A DNA stretch of 19,482 bases, from positions 1-19,482 of the forward strand of contig JAPKYY010000211.1 in the NCBI GenBank assembly GCA_026394095.1. The letters run 5' to 3'. Shown here in pieces: positions 15,304 through 19,482 of the stretch; position 1 is the first letter of the stretch; each line of letters opens with the position of its first letter. The notes under the pieces were generated by a model that was not told the DNA's origin, did not search any database, and saw only the letters and a program-made list of their open reading frames with translations. Position numbers and translations under genes: made by a program. This DNA is from Acidobacteriota bacterium. GTDB taxonomy: Bacteria > Acidobacteriota > Terriglobia > Bryobacterales > Bryobacteraceae.

Positions 15304-16338
15304 ATGCCCATAACTTATAGTCAAGCTGGCGTCAGCATCGAAGAAGGCGAAAAAACCGTCGAGTCGATCAAGGATGCCGCCAAAAGAACCTTCTCTTCCA
15401 ACGTGCTTACGGGCATTGGTAGTTTTGGCGCTGCTTTCCGTATCAAAGGTTACAAGCAGCCCGTTTTGATCTCGAGTGCCGACGGAATCGGTACGAAGCT
15501 CAAGGTCGCCATTGCCGCCAAGAAGCACGATACGGTTGGCGAGTGCCTGGTGAACCATTGTGTCAACGACATCATGGTGCAGGGGGCAGAACCGTTGTTC
15601 TTTCTCGATTACTTCGCCATGGGGGAACTCGATTCTGCTATTGCTTCGAGCGTGATCCGCGGCATCGCCCGTGGTTGTGAGCGCAATGCGTGCGCACTCA
15701 TTGGCGGCGAAACGGCTGAGATGCCGGGGCTCTACAAGAAAGGCGAGTACGACGTCGCAGGCTTTATTGTTGGCGCTTGTGAAGAAAAGCAACTGATCAC
15801 CGGTGCGACGATTGCCCCGGGGGATGTGCTGCTCGGGCTACCTAGCGACGGGTTGCATACCAATGGGTATTCACTCGCCCGCAAGCTGCTGTTCGAGGTA
15901 GCGAAGTACAAGGTGACGACCGTGTTGCCAGAGCTTGGCGAGAGCGTGGGCGATGCGTTGCTGCGGGTGCATTTGAGCTATGCCAATGCCCTTCGGGCGC
16001 TGCGCAAGATCAAGGTGCTCAAGGGTGCCGCGCACATCACGGGTGGTGGCATTACCGACAACACGCCGCGCATGCTTCCGGCCGGGACGAACGCAAAGAT
16101 TGTGAAGAAGAGCTGGAAGGTTCCGGCTTTGTTTGAATTGCTGCGCGAGATCGGACAGGTGCCTGAGGATGACTGGCGCCGCACCTTCAATCTCGGGATT
16201 GGGATGATTGTTTGTGTTGCCGCTGCGGATGTTGAGAAGTCAACCAAGGCGCTGGTGAAGGCCGGCTTTGCTCCGGTTGAAGTGGGCCGCGTGGTGAAGG
16301 GCAAGAAGACTGAGAAGCCAAAGGTGATCTACGCGTGA
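15304..16338 (+). CDS. purM: Phosphoribosylformylglycinamidine cyclo-ligase (AIR synthetase)
   Basis: The 344-residue product matches PurM in full, which closes formylglycinamidine ribonucleotide to 5-aminoimidazole ribonucleotide with ATP, the fifth step of purine synthesis. Family landmarks are SADGIGTKLKVA at 58-69, NDIMVQGAEPLFFLDY at 88-103, GGETAEMPG at 134-142, GLPSDGLHTNGYSLAR at 178-193, and the Gly-rich HITGGGITDN near 245-254. The length is typical. The ATG at 15304 gives the normal N-terminus (ITYSQAGVSIEEG). There is hardly any leader. Its TGA stop is embedded in the GTGA that starts purN, so the two are translationally coupled. Confidence 0.97.
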   Translation: MPITYSQAGVSIEEGEKTVESIKDAAKRTFSSNVLTGIGSFGAAFRIKGYKQPVLISSADGIGTKLKVAIAAKKHDTVGECLVNHCVNDIMVQGAEPLFFLDYFAMGELDSAIASSVIRGIARGCERNACALIGGETAEMPGLYKKGEYDVAGFIVGACEEKQLITGATIAPGDVLLGLPSDGLHTNGYSLARKLLFEVAKYKVTTVLPELGESVGDALLRVHLSYANALRALRKIKVLKGAAHITGGGITDNTPRMLPAGTNAKIVKKSWKVPALFELLREIGQVPEDDWRRTFNLGIGMIVCVAAADVEKSTKALVKAGFAPVEVGRVVKGKKTEKPKVIYA

Positions 16339-16901
16339 AGCGTATCGGCATCCTGTTGAGCGGCCGCGGATCGAACTTTCAGGCGATCCATCGGGCGGTA
16401 GAACGGGGTGAGGTACAGGCCGAGATTGCCTGCGTGATCTCGAATGTGCCGGATGCGGGTGGCGTCGCTTATGCGCGAGAGAAGGGCTTGCCGGTGCATG
16501 CGCTTTCGTCTCGTGGGGTGCCGCGGGCCGAGTTTGATCAGCAGGTGATTCGGATCCTCAACGATGCCGGGGTGGATCTGGTGTGTCTGGCTGGCTATAT
16601 GCGGTTATTGAGCAAGGAGTTCATTGCTGCCTTTGCCGGGCGGATTGTGAATATTCACCCGTCGCTGCTGCCGGCTTTTCCTGGCTTGCATGCGCAGAAG
16701 CAAGCTTTTGATGCAGGGGTGAAGGTAACAGGATGTACCGTCCATTGGGTGGACGAGGGACTGGATACGGGGCCGATCATTGCTCAGGCCGAAGTTACAG
16801 TGCAGCCGGATGACACGGAAGAGACTCTTAGCGCACGAATTCTAGAGCAAGAGCACAGGCTGTATCCGGCCACGATTCAGGCGATTTTGCATCTAAGGTA
16901 A
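16335..16901 (+). CDS. purN: Phosphoribosylglycinamide formyltransferase 1 (GAR transformylase)
   Basis: The 188-residue product is PurN, which transfers formyl from 10-formyl-tetrahydrofolate to glycinamide ribonucleotide. The N-terminus ILLSGRGSNFQAI binds the ribonucleotide phosphate. The catalytic trio Asn106, His108 (NIHPSLLPAFPG) and Asp144 (VDEGLDTGPII) falls at the same numbering as the E. coli enzyme. The start is a GTG overlapping the purM stop by 4 bases, with AAGGTGA (from 16321) a suitable distance upstream. The protein is slightly shorter than the usual 200-215 residues but complete. PurN and PurM act two steps apart, with PurL between; no purL is in this window. Confidence 0.96.
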   Translation: MKRIGILLSGRGSNFQAIHRAVERGEVQAEIACVISNVPDAGGVAYAREKGLPVHALSSRGVPRAEFDQQVIRILNDAGVDLVCLAGYMRLLSKEFIAAFAGRIVNIHPSLLPAFPGLHAQKQAFDAGVKVTGCTVHWVDEGLDTGPIIAQAEVTVQPDDTEETLSARILEQEHRLYPATIQAILHLR

Positions 16902-16943
16902 ATTTCTGGCAGTATTTGGACAGCTTTTGCGCTTTAGTTGACT

Positions 16944-16952
16944 AGAGGAAGG
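16944..16952 (+). promoter_or_regulatory. Ribosome binding site for the protease-nuclease gene
   Basis: AGAGGAAGG lies 9 bases before the ATG at 16962, one of the best Shine-Dalgarno matches in the window, and decides this start over an upstream in-frame non-ATG codon at 16938. The rest of the 60-base gap after purN shows no clear promoter or terminator. Confidence 0.65.
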
Positions 16953-16961
16953 TGTAGATCC

Positions 16962-19070
16962 ATGCTCATTGATCGCTCCCTGATTGAAGGTTCTGCCAAG
17001 CGGCTGGACTTTTCCCCATCGAAACTAGACCAGACGCTCGGGGATGGCCCCCTTGATCTGAGCTCAACGCAAAGGTCGAAGAGATTCCGGCAGGTAACCG
17101 AAGAGAACCAGGACCCCGCGGTTGCGGCCTCAGCTCTTGAGCGGATCGTTGGCGGGAACGATCTTGTCGGGATCAATTACCTCTCGAAAGGTATGGCGGC
17201 ATCGCGGCCGGTTTGCCGGATTCAACTGAAGGACGCCAATTCGCGGCTGGTGGGTTATGCGACGGGCTTTCTGATTGGGCCTGGATTGCTGATGACCAAT
17301 CACCACGTGTTTGGGGTAGCCGGGGATGCGGTGAACTCGCTGCTGGATTTCGACTATGAGCAGGACCTGACGGGGAAGGATCGACCGCTGATTCAATTTC
17401 GACTGGCACCGAACCAATTCTTCTATGCCAACAAGCAGCTTGATTTTGCGGTGTGTGCGGTGAGCCCGAAGTCTGTTGATGGCACGCGGGAGCTGAAGGA
17501 TTGGGGCTGGCTCTTTCTGGACGGGGAGCCAGGGAAGGCTGACCTTGGTGAGTACCTGACGATCATCCAGCATCCGGCGGGGCAGAAGAAGCAGGTTTGT
17601 GTGCGTGAGAACAAGCTGTTGAAGCTTCAGGCAGACACGCTTTGGTATATGACCGATACGCTGGGCGGGTCTTCAGGCTCGCCGGCTTTCAACCGGTTCT
17701 GGCAGGTGGTGGCGCTGCATCATAGCGGGGTACCGAAGACGAATTCTAAGGGGCAGTGGCTGACTCGGGACGGCAAGGTGTGGATGGAAGGGATGGATGA
17801 ATCGCTGGTGGACTGGATCGCGAATGAGGGGATTCGAATCAGCTCGATCGTTAAGGATTTGAAGGCGAAGTTTGGGACGAATGCCGTGGTGAAGGCGGCG
17901 CTGGAATCGGGCCCGTTTGTGGCGAATGAGTCGGTATCTGTCTCGAGGCCGGCTGGCGCAAACTTGTGGGTGGAACAGGACGGGAGCGGCACGAGTCTGG
18001 TTGTGCCGTTGCGGATCCCGATTGATTTGGTGCAGCGGTCGATGCCCGCTGTGGTGAGTAGTGAGGACCCGGCTCCGGTGGTGGTGGATTCGCCTGGGGT
18101 GCTGGTTGAAGCGGTGAATATCGATCAATCGACGCTGGGTTCGCGGCCCGGGTACAAGCCTAATTTTCTCGGGAGCGGCAAGTTGCTTGTGCCATTGCCC
18201 AAGATTCCGGCTGGGCTGAAATCGCAGGTGGCGACACTTAGTGGCAAGGCTAGCGAGTCGGAGTTGAAGTATTTCAACTACAGCGTAGTGATGAACAAGA
18301 AGCGCAAGCTGGCTTTCTTTGCGGCGGTAAACATTGATGGTGATGGGCAACAGGATGTTGGCAAGCGCGAGGGTGATTCGTGGTTGCGGGATCCGCGGAT
18401 TGACGCTGCTGCGCAGGTTGGGGATGAGTATTACGGCAAGCAGAAATTGTTTGAAGTGGATCGTACGAAGAACCCCTTCGACCGTGGGCATCTGGTGAGG
18501 CGTCTTGATGCGACTTGGGGCAAGACGGTGGAAGAGGCGAAGATGCATGGAGATGATTCGTTTCACTTCACCAATTGCACGCCGCAGTTTTTCAAGTTCA
18601 ACCAGGGGGCGAAGCTGTGGCTCGGCCTTGAAGAGTTTGTTTTGGGCCAGGCGATTGATGGCAAACGGAAATTGTGTGTGATGAATGGGCCGATCTTTGA
18701 TGGCCCGGTGGCGCCGAAGGGCAAGTTGCCTAAGCCGGGCGGGAAGAAGGCTGCCGACCCGAAGTTTGGCGGGCTGCCGATACCGAAATTCTTCTGGAAG
18801 CTCATGGTTGGGGTGAAGGGCGGAAAACTGGCGGCTTCGGCCTATCTTTTGAGCCAGCAGGATCAGGTGCAGGGCATTGACCGCATTCATGAGTCGGATC
18901 TGCTGGAGAAATTGACTGCGGCCGAGGCAAGGGTCTTCCAGATTTCGATCGCAGATCTGGCGAAGTTCAGCGGCCTTGATTTTGGAGCGCTGGCTGCGGC
19001 GGACACGATGGTGGCGGCAGCAGGTGGGGTTCGCGAGATCCAGATGGTTGAGGAGATCGAGCTGCAATAA
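16962..19070 (+). CDS. Trypsin-like serine protease fused to DNA/RNA non-specific endonuclease
   Basis: The 702-residue product has two enzymatic domains. An N-terminal stretch ending in ALERIVGGNDLVGINYL (about 58-74) resembles the lead-in of bacterial trypsin-like peptidases of conflict systems. The protease domain (about 80-300) shows His115 in MTNHHVF, Asp161 in LDFAVC and Ser238 in GGSSGSP, a complete triad of the V8/HtrA-like type. A linker of about 100 residues with Pro/Val-rich parts follows. The C-terminal NUC1 domain (about 395-670) has DRGH at 507-510, with His510 as general base, and Mg-ligand Asn538 in FTNCTPQ, then FNQG and WLGLEEF. There is no signal peptide or membrane segment, so it should act in the cytoplasm, where both activities would be toxic unless controlled. 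Proteolytic self-activation is an attractive but unproved model. The gene stands alone downstream of purN. Confidence 0.93.
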   Translation: MLIDRSLIEGSAKRLDFSPSKLDQTLGDGPLDLSSTQRSKRFRQVTEENQDPAVAASALERIVGGNDLVGINYLSKGMAASRPVCRIQLKDANSRLVGYATGFLIGPGLLMTNHHVFGVAGDAVNSLLDFDYEQDLTGKDRPLIQFRLAPNQFFYANKQLDFAVCAVSPKSVDGTRELKDWGWLFLDGEPGKADLGEYLTIIQHPAGQKKQVCVRENKLLKLQADTLWYMTDTLGGSSGSPAFNRFWQVVALHHSGVPKTNSKGQWLTRDGKVWMEGMDESLVDWIANEGIRISSIVKDLKAKFGTNAVVKAALESGPFVANESVSVSRPAGANLWVEQDGSGTSLVVPLRIPIDLVQRSMPAVVSSEDPAPVVVDSPGVLVEAVNIDQSTLGSRPGYKPNFLGSGKLLVPLPKIPAGLKSQVATLSGKASESELKYFNYSVVMNKKRKLAFFAAVNIDGDGQQDVGKREGDSWLRDPRIDAAAQVGDEYYGKQKLFEVDRTKNPFDRGHLVRRLDATWGKTVEEAKMHGDDSFHFTNCTPQFFKFNQGAKLWLGLEEFVLGQAIDGKRKLCVMNGPIFDGPVAPKGKLPKPGGKKAADPKFGGLPIPKFFWKLMVGVKGGKLAASAYLLSQQDQVQGIDRIHESDLLEKLTAAEARVFQISIADLAKFSGLDFGALAAADTMVAAAGGVREIQMVEEIELQ

Positions 19071-19076
19071 GACGTG

Positions 19077-19112
19077 GCTGTGGTGTCGGCTGTGGTGTCA
19101 GCTGTGGTGTCA
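19077..19112 (+). repeat. 12-base tandem repeat, three copies
   Basis: Three direct copies of GCTGTGGTGTC(A/G) lie end to end; the first ends in G, the other two in A. They sit 6 bases after the stop of the protease-nuclease gene and just before the transposase-like remnant. No reading of them as part of a gene is supported. Confidence 0.85.
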
Positions 19113-19116
19113 GCAT

Positions 19117-19329
19117 CGATTGGCCTTGGCCAGCGAGAAGAACCGGATCAAGAAGGTGGTGCACGATGCTAACGTGAAGCTGAGTAGCGTGCTGACGAGT
19201 CTTTCCAGGGTATCTGGGCAAGCGCCGGAAGTGCTTCAGCAAGCCCTCGCCGAGCTTGGCGCAGGTTCAGCTGAGCCCAAGCGCGAGGGTGCCCGGAAAA
19301 AAGGCGCAGTTCGGCTGAAGGCTTACTGA
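19117..19329 (+). pseudogene. Decayed fragment resembling an IS110-family transposase
   Basis: The frame reading through to the TGA at 19327-19329 contains KNRIKKVVHDANVKLSSV followed by LTSLSRVSG. It resembles the middle segment of IS110-family transposases, typically of the form NR-x2-KVLE-x-ANIKL-x-SV-x-SD-x3-SGR. The similarity fades after APEVLQQALAELG into a basic tail. The start of the transposase, its N-terminal DEDD domain and its C-terminal domain are absent, and there is no plausible start codon with a ribosome binding site. I infer a short remnant of an insertion sequence that was deleted on both sides. It could instead be a small unrelated gene, which I consider less likely. Confidence 0.5.
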
Positions 19330-19482
19330 AGCAGTTCGTAAATATAAGCAAATTGTCAAATAACCTGCGCGGCGGCCAGAGGATTTGAGTCCCTGGTGGC
19401 ACTGCCCCGCGCGACTAGAGGTAGCTTTTGGCTTTGATCCTCGTTTTCAGTAGAGTTGCCGCTTGAAGTTGGAATCCCCACC
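19330..19482. other. Non-coding tail of the window with nested inverted repeats
   Basis: No gene is seen in these bases. A nested structure is visible: GCGCGG (19367-19372) can pair with CCGCGC (19407-19412), and inside it CCAG-A-GGA (19376-19383) can pair with TCC-CTGG (19390-19396) around a TTTGAG loop, with one bulged A. A short T-run (CTTTT) comes about 11 bases after the outer stem, too far for a typical intrinsic terminator. The structure could be a remnant transposon end, a small RNA, or chance in GC-rich DNA. The last bases do not fold as a tRNA end. Confidence 0.35.

Noticed and set aside
16902..16961. Possible promoter with TTGGACA at 16916-16922
   Set aside because: No -10 element lies at a proper distance, so I could not support a promoter call.
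17673..19067. Long minus-strand open frame (464 codons) opposite the protease-nuclease gene
   Set aside because: Its translation is rich in His, Arg, Leu and Pro with no domain, and it mirrors the codon structure of the clearly real plus-strand gene.
19440..19482. Possible tRNA or tmRNA 3' end (TTGGAATCCCCACC)
   Set aside because: The T-loop consensus is broken (G instead of C after TT), the would-be T stem has two mismatches, and no acceptor or anticodon arm is visible.

Overview
The window looks like a chromosomal piece of a soil or sediment Acidobacteriota, most like the Bryobacter/Solibacter group; other phyla rich in PSD1-type genes (Planctomycetota, Verrucomicrobiota) are possible. The clues are moderately high GC, a large secreted PSCyt1-PSCyt2-PSD1 cytochrome-like protein, a tandem set of secreted amidohydrolases, a Tat-exported paralogue, and very compact gene packing. 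This placement is inference from gene content. I saw no rRNA, tRNA or CRISPR array.

Layout. (1) 1-3788, minus strand: an inositol-monophosphatase/histidinol-phosphatase-family gene followed by a nearly complete PSCyt1/PSCyt2/PSD1 gene that runs off the left edge. (2) 3816-7443, plus strand: a tight three-gene unit of AMP-forming long-chain acyl-CoA synthetase, class-III-like PPK2 polyphosphate kinase (start codon abuts the previous stop) and a YqjM-type old yellow enzyme. (3) 7429-9502, minus strand: an enolase-superfamily (mandelate racemase-like) gene with an apparent internal deletion, a NodB-type polysaccharide deacetylase, and a stand-alone acyl carrier protein overlapping it. (4) 9545-11326, plus: a membrane-anchored MutS-family ATPase without the mismatch-recognition domain. 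(5) 11323-15270, minus: three consecutive secreted amidohydrolase paralogues; only the middle one keeps the metal-binding histidines. (6) 15304-16901, plus: purM and purN with a 4-base overlap, catalysing two steps of purine synthesis. (7) 16962-19070, plus: a protein joining an N-terminal trypsin-like serine protease to a C-terminal DRGH-type non-specific DNA/RNA endonuclease, with no signal peptide. (8) 19071-19482: non-coding or decayed DNA with a 12-base tandem repeat, a remnant resembling an IS110-family transposase, and a GC-rich inverted-repeat structure.

How the genes work together. The acyl-CoA synthetase releases AMP and pyrophosphate; the PPK2 enzyme next to it can, by family, rephosphorylate AMP/ADP from polyphosphate, so the pair may form a polyphosphate-powered acyl-activation module. 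The amidohydrolase triplet may be one secreted assembly with one active and two non-catalytic members. The protease-nuclease fusion resembles a self-contained toxic effector and is the best candidate for a poorly described system here; its downstream flank shows mobile-element debris. Divergent gene pairs are separated by only 27-42 bases, so their promoters must be overlapping or bidirectional and the transcripts nearly leaderless.
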